Origin: Pseudomonadota bacterium
GTDB taxonomy: Bacteria; Desulfobacterota; Syntrophorhabdia; Syntrophorhabdales; Syntrophorhabdaceae
Reading direction: 5' to 3'
DNA length: 36,728 nt
Assembly: GCA_026388255.1 (NCBI GenBank)
Contig: JAPLKC010000087.1
Coordinates: 1-36,728 of the forward strand
Part shown: piece by piece, positions 24,624 to 33,349 of the stretch
Layout of the letters: each line of letters starts with the position of its first letter
Numbering within the stretch: position 1 is the first letter of the stretch
The notes under the pieces: model-generated
What the model saw: the letters and a program-made list of their open reading frames with translations, nothing else
What the model was told of the DNA's origin: nothing
Databases searched by the model: none
Translations under genes and position numbers: made by a program

Positions 24624-26444
24624 TTGTGCGGAATAGTCGGATATATTGGAAAAGAAGAGGCATGCAGCATACTAATTGAAGCGCTGAAAAAGCTCGAATA
24701 CAGGGGATATGACTCTGCAGGCGTTGCGATCTGGTCTGATGGCAAAGTTGTAATTGCAAGGGAGAAGGGCAAAGTTGACGACTTGAGGAAAACCGTGTCT
24801 GAAGGCGTGTTTAGGGGCACAATGGGGCTTGCCCATACAAGGTGGGCTACACACGGAGCACCTTCGAAGCAAAATGCACATCCGCATAAAGCCGGCGATG
24901 TGATTGTTGTCCATAACGGCATCATTGAAAATTATGTTGAGATAAAGTCAAAGCTGAAAGAGGAAGGTCATAGATTCCTGTCGGATACAGACACTGAGGT
25001 TGTTCCTCATCTGGTTACCAACTATTTGAACAAAGGGAAGGACTTTATAGAAGCGGTAAGGCTTACCCTGAAAGAACTGAAAGGTTCTTATGCACTGGGC
25101 ATTATGAGGGAGAAGGAAAGGGTAATTATTGCTGCAAAAAAAGAAAGTCCCCTTATAATTGGTGTTGGAGACGGGGAATACTTTGTTGCAAGCGATGCAC
25201 CGCCTATTCTCAACAGAACGAACAGACTCATATTCCTTGAAGACAACGATATTGCCATTTTTAAGGATGATACATTCAAGCTTATCAACCAGGATGGCGA
25301 TATTGTCGAGAGGAAGATTCATCGGGTAAACTGGTCCGGCGCAATGGCAGAGAAAGGTGGTTATAAGCATTTTATGCTGAAGGAGATATTCGAGCAGCCC
25401 AGGGCTATTTCAGATACTCTCATAGGAAGATTGAAGGAAGAGAAGGGGCAGATTGACTTTGACGAGCTGAAGATACCGGATTTGAAAAAAATAAAGAAAA
25501 TATGGATGGTAGCTTGCGGCACATCATACCATGCATGCATGATGGGAAAACACATGATTGAAGCAAATCTGCGTATACCTGTCGAGACTGATTTAGCCTC
25601 CGAGTTTCGTTACAGAGACCCTATTTTAAGCAGGAACGATATGCTTATCCTTATTTCACAGTCAGGTGAGACGGCGGATACTATTGCCGCAATGAAAGAA
25701 GGTAAGAAGAAAGGCGCCTATACCTTATCGATCTGCAATGTCCTCGGTAGTACCCTTGCAAGGGATGCCGACGGTGTAATATTTACTCACGCCGGTCCTG
25801 AAATTGGCGTTGCCTCGACAAAGGCATTTACCACACAGATTTCAGTAATTTTCATGCTGATGCTTTATATGGGCAAAAAGCTGGGGATTATGGATAGTAA
25901 CAACATCAGGGAGAAAATAAGTGAGATTAAGAAGATCCCTCACAAGGTTCAGGTGATTCTTGATGCATCGAAGACCCTGGAAGAGCTTGCGAGGAAATAT
26001 ATGGGATTCAAAGATTTCCTTTATATTGGAAGGGGAATAAACTATTCAACAGCCCTGGAAGGCGCCCTGAAACTTAAAGAGATTTCATATATCCATGCTG
26101 AAGCATACGCAGCAGGGGAGATGAAACACGGTCCTATAGCCCTGATTGACGAGAATTTACCGGTTGTGGTTATATCGCCGGATGACTCGACATATCACAA
26201 AACATGCGGTAATATCGAAGAGGTAATGGCAAGGAGAGGGATGGCAATACTTTTCACGGACAAAGATACACATGAAATGGCAGACAGGGCTGATGCCTGC
26301 TTTATCGTTCCATCAACCATTTATGAGCTTCAGCCGATCTTATCTGTCCTGCCGCTCCAGCTTCTCGCCTACTATATTGCCAATCTGCTTGGTACTGACG
26401 TGGATCAACCCCGTAACCTGGCAAAAAGCGTAACAGTAGAATAA
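24624..26444 (+). CDS. glmS: glutamine--fructose-6-phosphate aminotransferase
   Basis: A 606-residue GlmS that forms glucosamine-6-phosphate. The start is TTG at 24624, fixed because the next codon is the nucleophile Cys of CGIVGYIGKE; AGGAG sits at 24611-24615. The glutaminase domain (to ~240) contains LEYRGYDSAGVA and TRWATHG. Two SIS domains follow, with ACGTSYHA and SQSGETADT in the first. The end QPRNLAKSVTVE is the standard GlmS tail. It follows glmU in the hexosamine pathway. Confidence 0.97.
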   Translation: MCGIVGYIGKEEACSILIEALKKLEYRGYDSAGVAIWSDGKVVIAREKGKVDDLRKTVSEGVFRGTMGLAHTRWATHGAPSKQNAHPHKAGDVIVVHNGIIENYVEIKSKLKEEGHRFLSDTDTEVVPHLVTNYLNKGKDFIEAVRLTLKELKGSYALGIMREKERVIIAAKKESPLIIGVGDGEYFVASDAPPILNRTNRLIFLEDNDIAIFKDDTFKLINQDGDIVERKIHRVNWSGAMAEKGGYKHFMLKEIFEQPRAISDTLIGRLKEEKGQIDFDELKIPDLKKIKKIWMVACGTSYHACMMGKHMIEANLRIPVETDLASEFRYRDPILSRNDMLILISQSGETADTIAAMKEGKKKGAYTLSICNVLGSTLARDADGVIFTHAGPEIGVASTKAFTTQISVIFMLMLYMGKKLGIMDSNNIREKISEIKKIPHKVQVILDASKTLEELARKYMGFKDFLYIGRGINYSTALEGALKLKEISYIHAEAYAAGEMKHGPIALIDENLPVVVISPDDSTYHKTCGNIEEVMARRGMAILFTDKDTHEMADRADACFIVPSTIYELQPILSVLPLQLLAYYIANLLGTDVDQPRNLAKSVTVE

Positions 26445-26534
26445 ACCGGCTTACAACGTCTTGATTTTTCAGTCTGTGAATGTTACTGTTATCATTGTTA
26501 ATACTATTCTATTGATTAATGAAAGGTGTTCTTT

Positions 26535-28154
26535 ATGAAGAAATTTAAAGTCCTCGTTACAGACAATATCTCAAAGAAAGGCGTAAATATACTGGAGCGC
26601 GAAGGCAATATTAAAGTTGATATAATGGCAGGTATCAAGGCAGATGAACTGAAAAAGATTATTGGCGAATACGATGCAATTCTAACGCGGAGCGGCACGA
26701 ATGTAACTGAAAGCTTGCTGGAAAACCCCGGCAAACTACGCATTATAGGACGCGCAGGTGTCGGTGTTGATAATATAGATATTGAAGCTGCGAGTAAAAA
26801 AGGTATTATCGTTATAAATGCCCCTACCGGCAACACCCTTGCAGCAACAGAGTTGACAATGGGGCATATACTTGCTGCTGCACGAAAGATACCCCTTGCT
26901 CATAATTCGCTTAAAGCAGGCAAGTGGGACAGAAAAAGCCTGGGTGTCGAGCTTTATAATAAAGTGCTCGGTGTTGTAGGGCTTGGCAGGATTGGAAGTA
27001 ATGTTGCCATAAGGGCTAAGAGCTTCGGCGTGAAGGTAATTGCCTATGACCCTTATATTAAAAGGAGCAAGGCTGATGCCCTTGGTGTAATGTTATACGA
27101 TAAACTGGAAGACTTGCTTAAAGAGGCTGACATAATTACATTCCATACCCCATTGACACCTACTACAAAAAACATGATTACTGCCAAAGAGATTGCTTTC
27201 ATGAAAGATGGTGTCATTATTATCAACTGTGCAAGGGGCGGAATTGTAAATGAAGACGATCTGTATAATGCTTTAAAATCAGGAAAGATTTTTAGTGCCG
27301 GTATAGATGTATTTGTAAAAGAGCCTCCAGAGAACAGCAAACTTCTACAGCTTGATAATTTGTTTGTAACACCGCATATCGGGGCCAACACAACAGAAGG
27401 ACAGGAGGCAGTTTCCGTAATTATAGCCGAACAGGTTGTCAATGCCCTGAACGACAGGCCATGTCTTAATGCGATTAATATACCCTTCATGAAATCACAG
27501 CTTCCTGAAACCATGCAACTCTACTTTAACCTTACCGAAAAAATGGGAAAGTTTGCTGCACAGATTTCAGAAGGAAGACCTGAAATGATAAAGATTATAA
27601 TGGTAGGTAAAAACTTTGAGGAAGATCTCTGTGAACGGAGATTCGACGTTCCCTTCAGCTACCAGCCTTTTACCATTGCAGGGATCAAAGGATTTTTTGA
27701 AGTAAACCATAAGGGGTCTGCCACCTATATTAATGCTCCCTATCTGGCAAAAGATGGAAATATTGACATAGAGGAGACAAAGGCAGCACAGTTTGATAAG
27801 TTTAATGATCTTATACTGTTTATCATCAAGACGGACAAAGGTGAAACCTCCATCGGCGGGACGGTATTTCCGGACAAGCTTGGAAGGATTGTTTTGCTTG
27901 ACCGGTTTCATCTTGATATGGTTCCTGAAGGTTCGTTTTTACATTTTAGAATTTTTGACAAGCCGGGTATTGTCGGAAAAGTAGGGACGATACTTGGAAA
28001 TAACAATATCAATATTGCAGGTTTTGGTATGTCCCGGCAAAAAAGCGGGGAAGAGGTTGCTTTTGTTTCTGTTGATGACTCTATCAGCAGTGTAGTGCTC
28101 GATGAGATATCGAAGATAGACGGGATGATTGAAGCAAAGGTTATACATTTGTAG
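26535..28154 (+). CDS. serA: D-3-phosphoglycerate dehydrogenase
   Basis: A 539-residue SerA of the long type: substrate/NAD-binding domains with GVVGLGRIGSNVA, NCARGGIVNEDDLY and TPHIGANTTEGQ, then an intervening (ASB) domain and a C-terminal ACT domain (RIFDKPGIVGKVGTILG) that usually mediates serine feedback. It oxidises 3-phosphoglycerate in the first step of serine synthesis. The ATG at 26535 is preferred over a GTG at 26526 because GAAAGG lies 8 bases before it and MKKFKVLVTDN is the usual beginning. Confidence 0.96.
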   Translation: MKKFKVLVTDNISKKGVNILEREGNIKVDIMAGIKADELKKIIGEYDAILTRSGTNVTESLLENPGKLRIIGRAGVGVDNIDIEAASKKGIIVINAPTGNTLAATELTMGHILAAARKIPLAHNSLKAGKWDRKSLGVELYNKVLGVVGLGRIGSNVAIRAKSFGVKVIAYDPYIKRSKADALGVMLYDKLEDLLKEADIITFHTPLTPTTKNMITAKEIAFMKDGVIIINCARGGIVNEDDLYNALKSGKIFSAGIDVFVKEPPENSKLLQLDNLFVTPHIGANTTEGQEAVSVIIAEQVVNALNDRPCLNAINIPFMKSQLPETMQLYFNLTEKMGKFAAQISEGRPEMIKIIMVGKNFEEDLCERRFDVPFSYQPFTIAGIKGFFEVNHKGSATYINAPYLAKDGNIDIEETKAAQFDKFNDLILFIIKTDKGETSIGGTVFPDKLGRIVLLDRFHLDMVPEGSFLHFRIFDKPGIVGKVGTILGNNNINIAGFGMSRQKSGEEVAFVSVDDSISSVVLDEISKIDGMIEAKVIHL

Positions 28155-28173
28155 AATCCCGTAAAGGAGATAG

Positions 28174-28611
28174 ATGAAATACCAAACCGGTGAAGTCGGC
28201 AGGGTAATTGTTGCAAGGTTTGAAGATGGCGATGTTATCCTTGACAATATTATCGGGATTGCAAAAAAAGAAGCAATCCGGGCCGGCGTTTTTTATCTTG
28301 TCGGCGGAATGAAAAATGCGAAGATCGTTGTGGGCCCTGAAAAAGATGAACTGCCGCCTGTACCGGTATGGCGTGAGATTAAAGAAAGTCATGAGATTGT
28401 TGGTATAGGAACGATTTTCTGGCATGGCGAAGAACCGAAGATCCATTTTCACGGAGCCTACGGCAAGCATGACAATGTAAGGGCAGGGTGTCTCAGAGAG
28501 ACGGCAGATACCTTTATCGTCCTTGAATGTGTAATACTTGAAATAAAAGGTGTAAACGCAACAAGAGAGCTTGACCCTGCATCGGGTATGGTGCTTCTTA
28601 ATCTGCTGTAA
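28174..28611 (+). CDS. PPC / DUF296 domain protein
   Basis: A 145-residue single-domain protein of the PPC (DUF296) family, related to the AT-hook-associated domain of plants and found as stand-alone trimers in bacteria. Landmarks are FEDGDVILDNIIGIAKKE, YLVGGMKNAKIVVGP and the HFHGAYGKHD metal-like motif (about 91-100). An AAAGGAGATAG site precedes the ATG, 19 bases after serA. It ends exactly one base before the stop of the convergent polyferredoxin gene. DNA binding is often annotated but unproven for bacterial members. Confidence 0.85.
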   Translation: MKYQTGEVGRVIVARFEDGDVILDNIIGIAKKEAIRAGVFYLVGGMKNAKIVVGPEKDELPPVPVWREIKESHEIVGIGTIFWHGEEPKIHFHGAYGKHDNVRAGCLRETADTFIVLECVILEIKGVNATRELDPASGMVLLNLL

Positions 28612-30150
28612 TTAAGACCGAGATTTATTTTTAGCTGCCGGGAATACTTCTATCGCAGATTTTCCTTCTAAAGGACACTTGTTTTCACAAATCCCGCAGC
28701 CCGTACACAATTCATCAATAACATAAGGTTTCTTCAGGACAATTTGTTTGCCGTTATAGTCTTTTTCCCCGGATAACTCGAACCTTATCGCCTTTTCCGG
28801 GATTGGGCAATGTTCTTCACAGACAAGGCAATTGATCTTTTTTGCATAAGGAAGGCAATGGTTTTTATCAAACACAGCAACGCCTATGATGCTTTTTTTC
28901 TTTTGTGATAATGGAAGATTAGGAATAGCACCTGTAGGACAGACCTGGCCGCAGAGGTTACAGTTGTATTCGCAATACCCCAGGCGGGGGATTATAACCG
29001 GCATAAAAATACCATAGGCGCCTGTCTGAAAGAGGGCAGGGTACAGTGCACTTCTTAGACAGACCTTTATGCATTCGCCGCATCTTACACATTTTTTAAG
29101 GAATTCTTTTTCATCAGAAACGCCTGGAGGTCGCAGGCATCTTTCCTGACCCGAGGGCAACTGAAAAGAAAAAACTCTTGAAACAAAAAAGCCTGACAAT
29201 AGTCCGCCCAGAAAGATTCTTCTTCCTATAACAACAGGCGTTTTTTTTGATTTGGCCGCACTAATGGCCGGGGCTTTGCCAACAAACGGCAATTTTATTG
29301 TAAACTTTACCCTTTTAAATTTGCATTTAAGCCTGCAATCCATACAGAGAATGCAATCCTGTTTTTGGAAAACTTCCTCATCAAATCCTGTTGGACAGGT
29401 TGTTTTGCATTCCCTGCAATCTTTGCAGAGAATTGACGGAATTCTTTTGAATAAAGCGAAGCTGCCCAGCAGACCCAGAAGTGTACCGAGGGGGCAAAGG
29501 TTCTTGCACCAGTTCCTTTTTTCGTATCTTTCGAGGAAAACGATGAAAAGGAAAAATACGAAGGAGATAACGGCAAGGGGATAAAAGGTTTCTCTGAATG
29601 GCAGAATGTAGTCCTTCAGGAAGGTATAAACGGGTGCGACATAATCTCTGTTCTCACCTGCCACATAATATAAGCCTGTCCACCCGGCTTTTGCAGTGTA
29701 TCCCAGGAGAGGGTAAAGAAAAAATGTCAAAGCCCTTACTAGTATGGCAATGGGGTCAAAAATACCCGAAATATTCACGTTAAAAAGTGCAGCAAATAGA
29801 AGTGTAAACAGAAAATAATACTTAAATTTTGTCTTTAGTAACCCGATAGGTATGGTTTTTTTAATTTTGTCGGTAACAAGGTCGATAATGGTGCCCAGCG
29901 GGCAAATCCATCCGCAGAAAAAGCGGCCGAGCAATACTGAAAAAACCAGCATCAATATTCCCGGTACGAGAAGCAACGTTATTGTTTTTACAGCGAGAAG
30001 ATAGCTTACAATAATAAGGGGATTGGCCCTGAAAAAACTATTTATTGCAATGGATATCTCATCTTTTCCTCTGTATTCGGTGTTGACAAAAAGGATTAAA
30101 AATACTGCCAGGAAGATTAATTGTGAAAGGCGTGACAGAGTAATTTTCAT
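28612..30150 (-). CDS. NapH/NapG-like membrane polyferredoxin (fused)
   Basis: A 512-residue protein. The N-terminal ~235 residues have about five membrane helices with NapH-type motifs FCGWICPLGTIID and NWCKNLCPLGTLLG. Two ferredoxin clusters follow (CKDCRECKTTCP and CILCMDCRLKC, ~240-275). Then comes GRRIFLGGLLSGFF, a twin-arginine-like segment, and a NapG/MauM-like domain with CVRCGECIKVC, CEYNCNLCGQVCP, CLVCEEHCP and CTGCGICENKCP. It therefore looks like NapH joined to NapG in one chain. It probably moves electrons from quinol or ferredoxin to periplasmic acceptors. The DUF362 gene lies 50 bases upstream on the same strand and may be its partner. Confidence 0.85.
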   Translation of the reverse strand: MKITLSRLSQLIFLAVFLILFVNTEYRGKDEISIAINSFFRANPLIIVSYLLAVKTITLLLVPGILMLVFSVLLGRFFCGWICPLGTIIDLVTDKIKKTIPIGLLKTKFKYYFLFTLLFAALFNVNISGIFDPIAILVRALTFFLYPLLGYTAKAGWTGLYYVAGENRDYVAPVYTFLKDYILPFRETFYPLAVISFVFFLFIVFLERYEKRNWCKNLCPLGTLLGLLGSFALFKRIPSILCKDCRECKTTCPTGFDEEVFQKQDCILCMDCRLKCKFKRVKFTIKLPFVGKAPAISAAKSKKTPVVIGRRIFLGGLLSGFFVSRVFSFQLPSGQERCLRPPGVSDEKEFLKKCVRCGECIKVCLRSALYPALFQTGAYGIFMPVIIPRLGYCEYNCNLCGQVCPTGAIPNLPLSQKKKSIIGVAVFDKNHCLPYAKKINCLVCEEHCPIPEKAIRFELSGEKDYNGKQIVLKKPYVIDELCTGCGICENKCPLEGKSAIEVFPAAKNKSRS

Positions 30151-30200
30151 TAATGGCTTCCTGTTTCCTGTTATGTGTTAAGGGTAGCGAGATATGCGTT

Positions 30201-31079
30201 TCATGCTTTAATGACCTTTATCTTGTTGAGATTCATTTCCCCCAGACCTCTTTTGTATGCGGCAACAGTTGTGGATATATCCTGTGGATTCAGGCCGAAG
30301 AGTGTTGTAGCAAAAGCGTCGGCTGCGACTATGTCTGTGGAGGCGATGACCTTATTCAGCACCTTTACGTCATTGAGATTTCCGCCCTGGGGTCCGTGGT
30401 TTAAGAGGATACGCGTTGCATCTATGATTGTCAGGTGAGTTTTTACGAAGGCATTCATATCAGAGAGAGCTTCATCTATATTTCTATGAATATACCCCCT
30501 GTTGCCTCCCATTATACCCATGATATTTTTTAAGCCGAGGGTGAGACGTGTAAGGTTGTGGTGCTTTGCGATAGGCATGTTGATGAGAACATCGGCAAGG
30601 AGCGCTTCATCATAAAGCTCCCATTCTTTCAGAAAAACGCCGTTGATCTTTGTGTTTTTAAACCGCTCGCTTTCAACGTATTTGAGCTCAACATTTTTTA
30701 AACCCTTCAATGCTGCATTAATGCCGCTGTTTTCGTAACATCTCCTTGAATCGTTACAGGTATTATCAAAGACTTTAACCTTCTTTGCACCGGCTTCCAG
30801 ACAGTCTTCAATAATAGCCTTGATAACTGCAGGGTGGGTGGTTGCCGCGTATTCCGGCCTTCTATCCCAGCCTATGTTCGGCTTGACAACAACTACGTTA
30901 CCTTTTTTTACAAATTTACCGATACCGCCCAATGCGGCAACAGCATTCCTCGTTATAGCTGCATAGTCTTTACCTTCTGCAACTGCCAGGACAGGAGGTT
31001 CTTTTGCGAAGATATTTTTGTAGAATCCGCTGAAAAGTACGGATAATGCTGCAAACCTCAAAAACTCCCTTCTTTTCAT
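30201..31079 (-). CDS. DUF362 protein with Tat signal
   Basis: A 292-residue DUF362 protein, a family found with ferredoxin domains and redox enzymes in anaerobes; reaction unknown. The N-terminus MKRREFLRFAALSVLFSGF has the twin-arginine motif RREFLR and a hydrophobic core, so it is probably exported by Tat. Family segments are VVVKPNIGWDR, VFDNTC, NMPIAKHH and LGLKNIMGIM. It lies directly upstream of the NapH/NapG-like gene on the same strand and is divergent from the molybdopterin oxidoreductase gene, whose product also carries a Tat signal. Confidence 0.87.
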   Translation of the reverse strand: MKRREFLRFAALSVLFSGFYKNIFAKEPPVLAVAEGKDYAAITRNAVAALGGIGKFVKKGNVVVVKPNIGWDRRPEYAATTHPAVIKAIIEDCLEAGAKKVKVFDNTCNDSRRCYENSGINAALKGLKNVELKYVESERFKNTKINGVFLKEWELYDEALLADVLINMPIAKHHNLTRLTLGLKNIMGIMGGNRGYIHRNIDEALSDMNAFVKTHLTIIDATRILLNHGPQGGNLNDVKVLNKVIASTDIVAADAFATTLFGLNPQDISTTVAAYKRGLGEMNLNKIKVIKA

Positions 31080-31120
31080 AAGGATAATTTTAACTATTCT
31101 GTGCGGTTTGTCAACTGTAG

Positions 31121-31136
31121 TGTTATAATTAATATA
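31121..31136 (+). promoter_or_regulatory. extended -10 element giving a probable leaderless mRNA
   Basis: TGTTATAAT is a perfect extended -10 (TATAAT at 31124-31129). The oxidoreductase ATG starts at 31136, precisely where transcription should begin. No Shine-Dalgarno exists between them and no clear -35 is visible. Confidence 0.5.
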
Positions 31137-31819
31137 TGGACAGGCGTGATTTCATAAAATTTATATCCGTACTGGGGATAGGCTTTATGCTTCCGCACTC
31201 CACGCTTACAGCAAAGGAGATTGAGAAGGTACTGGAAAACGAGGACAGGGAAGGGTTTTATATCAGGTTTTATAAGCCCTTTAAACCTGTTGACCCTGAT
31301 AGATGGACGCTAAAAGTCGGCGGTTTGTGTGAAAACCCGAAGGCGTTCAACCTTTCCGATATAAAAAGACTCAGGAAAGATACTCAAGTTTCGCGGATGA
31401 AATGTGTGGAATCGTGGTCAAGCAAAGCAAAATGGGGAGGCTTCAGGTCGAAGACGCTTTTTGATATTGTAAAGCCTGGAAAAGAGGCAAAGTTTGTATA
31501 TTTTTATTCAGCAGATGACTATTATGAGTATATTTCCATTGATGATCTTTTAAAACAACGGGTGATTTTTGTCTACGAGATGAACGATAAATTACTTCCT
31601 GATATACACGGCGGCCCGTTGAGGCTGATAATGCCCTTCAAGTACGGATACAAAAGCGTGAAGACTATTATAAGTCTTGATTTTGTGAAGGAGGAAGGCA
31701 CAGGCTTGTGGTCTAAGTATGGCTACTCCAGGGATGCAACCATTAAAACCGGTGAAGATCACGCCCTTGATTTAGGAGAGTACAGGACGCTGAAAAAAGA
31801 GGGCGAACCGGACTATTAA
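31136..31819 (+). CDS. Tat-exported molybdopterin oxidoreductase (SUOX/YedY fold)
   Basis: A 227-residue protein of the sulfite-oxidase/MsrP (YedY) fold. A Tat signal begins MDRRDFIKF. The Mo-ligand Cys is C90 in SRMKCVESWSSKAKWGG, comparable with the CVE-WS motif of MsrP. HGGPLRLIMPFKYGYKSVK is the other family hallmark. It has only the molybdopterin domain. The MsrP membrane partner MsrQ is not beside it; the divergent polyferredoxin could serve instead, which is inference. The gene ends 4 bases from the convergent sfsA. Substrate unknown. Confidence 0.88.
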   Translation: MDRRDFIKFISVLGIGFMLPHSTLTAKEIEKVLENEDREGFYIRFYKPFKPVDPDRWTLKVGGLCENPKAFNLSDIKRLRKDTQVSRMKCVESWSSKAKWGGFRSKTLFDIVKPGKEAKFVYFYSADDYYEYISIDDLLKQRVIFVYEMNDKLLPDIHGGPLRLIMPFKYGYKSVKTIISLDFVKEEGTGLWSKYGYSRDATIKTGEDHALDLGEYRTLKKEGEPDY

Positions 31820-31823
31820 CCCA

Positions 31824-32978
31824 TCACCGGCTGAGATCATCCATGTTCCGTTCCATCCTGTAGTAGAGGAGCAGGTCGACAAATTCCCTCGATTCTACAG
31901 GATTTCTATCCATATAAAAAAGATGTGAATTGCAGTTGCAGTCCGAAGAGCCGAAGCCCTTTACCTGATCTTGTGAAATCTTAGAGACCGACGCGGCGAT
32001 TTCGCATTCAAGACGGGAAGACGAGCGTATAGGAAGGGCATGGACAACAGTGGCACGCTCTCTCAGATAATCAATATGCCAGAAGAGATTTTTTCTTTTT
32101 CGCTTATGCCTTTCTATCCTTGCGGTAAGGTCTTTCATTGCTGAACCGATGTAAATATAAAAACCCTTTTTAAAAAAGATCATGCCGAGCTTTCCTATCG
32201 TAATTTCTTTATCAACATCAAGGTTGAGGATAAGTAAGTAGCTTCCGCAGTCCGCCCCTTCTTTTTCATAAATGTCCCATGGGATATCAAGCTCTGTTGC
32301 TTTATCTTCAACGGAAAGGTCATGTCCCCAGATAACGGATACGGCTTTTACGAATATATCATTACGTAGGATATAAAGGGTCTTTGAGAACTCAGGATCA
32401 ATATGGTATTCAGGCAGGAAATGTTTAACTGAAGAGGAATGAACGACAAACAGCACCCCTCCGTGGTAGGAAGAACCGGCAATATCTACAATGTGCCTCC
32501 GTCCTCTGTCTGTTACTGCATCAGGAAACATGGCCATATTTTTATGGAACAGTGTGCAGGATTTTACCTCAAGAAGCATTTTTTCGTTCCCTTTTCTGAG
32601 AAGAAAATCAAACCTGCTTCTGCCGACGGTAAATTCAGGCTTTTCTATTACATAGTCTTCAAGCCCCGGTATCCCCTGTTTTCCAATAAGCCACCCGACG
32701 ACGGTATTTGTGTGATGCGTGTGGAGAAAGACCGGTACACCGTCTTTATCAACTGCAATGACGGTATATTCTGTGCTCCTGTCTGAGATATGTGCTGTTT
32801 TGGTAATATAGAGGAGTTGATTTTTCTGTAAGAGTTCCCAGAGCCTGCCGGGGTTCGGGAGATATGCCGTGATTGCCCTGCCTTTATGGAAACATTCAAC
32901 CATAAACCTGTTAGGCCTTGCGATAAATTCGGCAGTTTCTATATGATTGAAAATGTTAAGTTTTGTAATCTTTCCCAT
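31824..32978 (-). CDS. sfsA: SfsA nuclease fused to a GIY-YIG-like DUF123 domain
   Basis: A 384-residue two-domain protein. Residues ~1-235 are SfsA: FIARPNRFMVEC, AYLPNPGRLWELL and the PD-(D/E)xK nuclease elements RSRFDFLL and LLEVKSCTLF. Residues ~250-375 match DUF123 (GIY-YIG-like): YLLILNLD, GFYIYIGSAMKDLTARIERH, HIDYLRERATV and GFGSSDCNCNSHLFY. SfsA is usually ~235 residues, so the tail is a true fusion in one reading frame. Both parts suggest nucleic-acid cleavage. It lies next to the decayed integron but is oriented with the ordinary chromosome genes. Confidence 0.88.
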   Translation of the reverse strand: MGKITKLNIFNHIETAEFIARPNRFMVECFHKGRAITAYLPNPGRLWELLQKNQLLYITKTAHISDRSTEYTVIAVDKDGVPVFLHTHHTNTVVGWLIGKQGIPGLEDYVIEKPEFTVGRSRFDFLLRKGNEKMLLEVKSCTLFHKNMAMFPDAVTDRGRRHIVDIAGSSYHGGVLFVVHSSSVKHFLPEYHIDPEFSKTLYILRNDIFVKAVSVIWGHDLSVEDKATELDIPWDIYEKEGADCGSYLLILNLDVDKEITIGKLGMIFFKKGFYIYIGSAMKDLTARIERHKRKRKNLFWHIDYLRERATVVHALPIRSSSRLECEIAASVSKISQDQVKGFGSSDCNCNSHLFYMDRNPVESREFVDLLLYYRMERNMDDLSR

Positions 32979-33014
32979 CCAGTTATACTCACTAAAAGTC
33001 TGCGTATTCCTCCA

Positions 33015-33173
33015 TTATGACTTCAACATGATATCAAGAGAACTCTTCAAGGCATTTGTCGTATCTCTTATGACATGGGTATAAATTATAGTCGTCTCAA
33101 CATTGTTATGGCCTAGAAGCTCCTGCCCCTCCCGTGAAATATCTTTCAAACTTTCTTGTGCCATAAACACCAT
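33015..33173 (-). pseudogene. C-terminal remnant of an integron-type tyrosine recombinase
   Basis: The reverse strand encodes a 52-codon open frame whose last ~40 residues are the end of a tyrosine recombinase: QELLGHNNVETTIIYTHVI contains the active-site His (LGH) and nucleophile Tyr (IYTHV). The following NALKSSLDIML resembles the GV-SPLD tail peculiar to integron integrases rather than XerC/XerD. Everything upstream (about 270 residues of a normal IntI) is missing. Its direction, away from the cassette-like genes, is that of intI in integrons. Recombinase origin is strong; IntI identity is moderate. Confidence 0.72.
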
Positions 33174-33317
33174 AAATTAAGATTTTGTTTTTGTTCTTTA
33201 TTATCACTAAAAGTGAATACCATGCAATAAAAAATAAAGAAATTATACATTTATTGGTTGTATTTCCTCAAACAATTCATGTAGTATTGAAATAAATACG
33301 ATAGTCGTATATTAAAT

Positions 33318-33324
33318 GTTAGCT
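33318..33324 (+). other. possible attI-type core site
   Basis: GTTAGCT is the only near-match to the GTTRRRY core between the integrase remnant and the first cassette gene; its sixth base (C) departs from the consensus. Position and strand fit the attI/cassette junction, but support is weak. Confidence 0.3.
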
Positions 33325-33349
33325 TATATCGAGCATCAGGAAGGATTGA

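Larger units (their letters stand above)
32979..33349. other. intergenic region with integrase remnant and putative attI end
   Basis: No intact gene. It holds the integrase remnant (33015-33173), an 11-bp direct repeat TCACTAAAAGT at 32989-32999 and 33204-33214 on either side of that remnant, a strongly AT-rich stretch (33174-33260), a small dyad ATACGA-TAG-TCGTAT near 33297-33311, and a GTTAGCT core-like sequence at 33318-33324 where the first cassette would begin. Confidence 0.5.

Noticed and set aside
33015-33173. Reading the recombinase remnant as an intact small gene
   Set aside because: It holds only the last part of the catalytic domain and lacks the Arg and Lys residues needed for activity.
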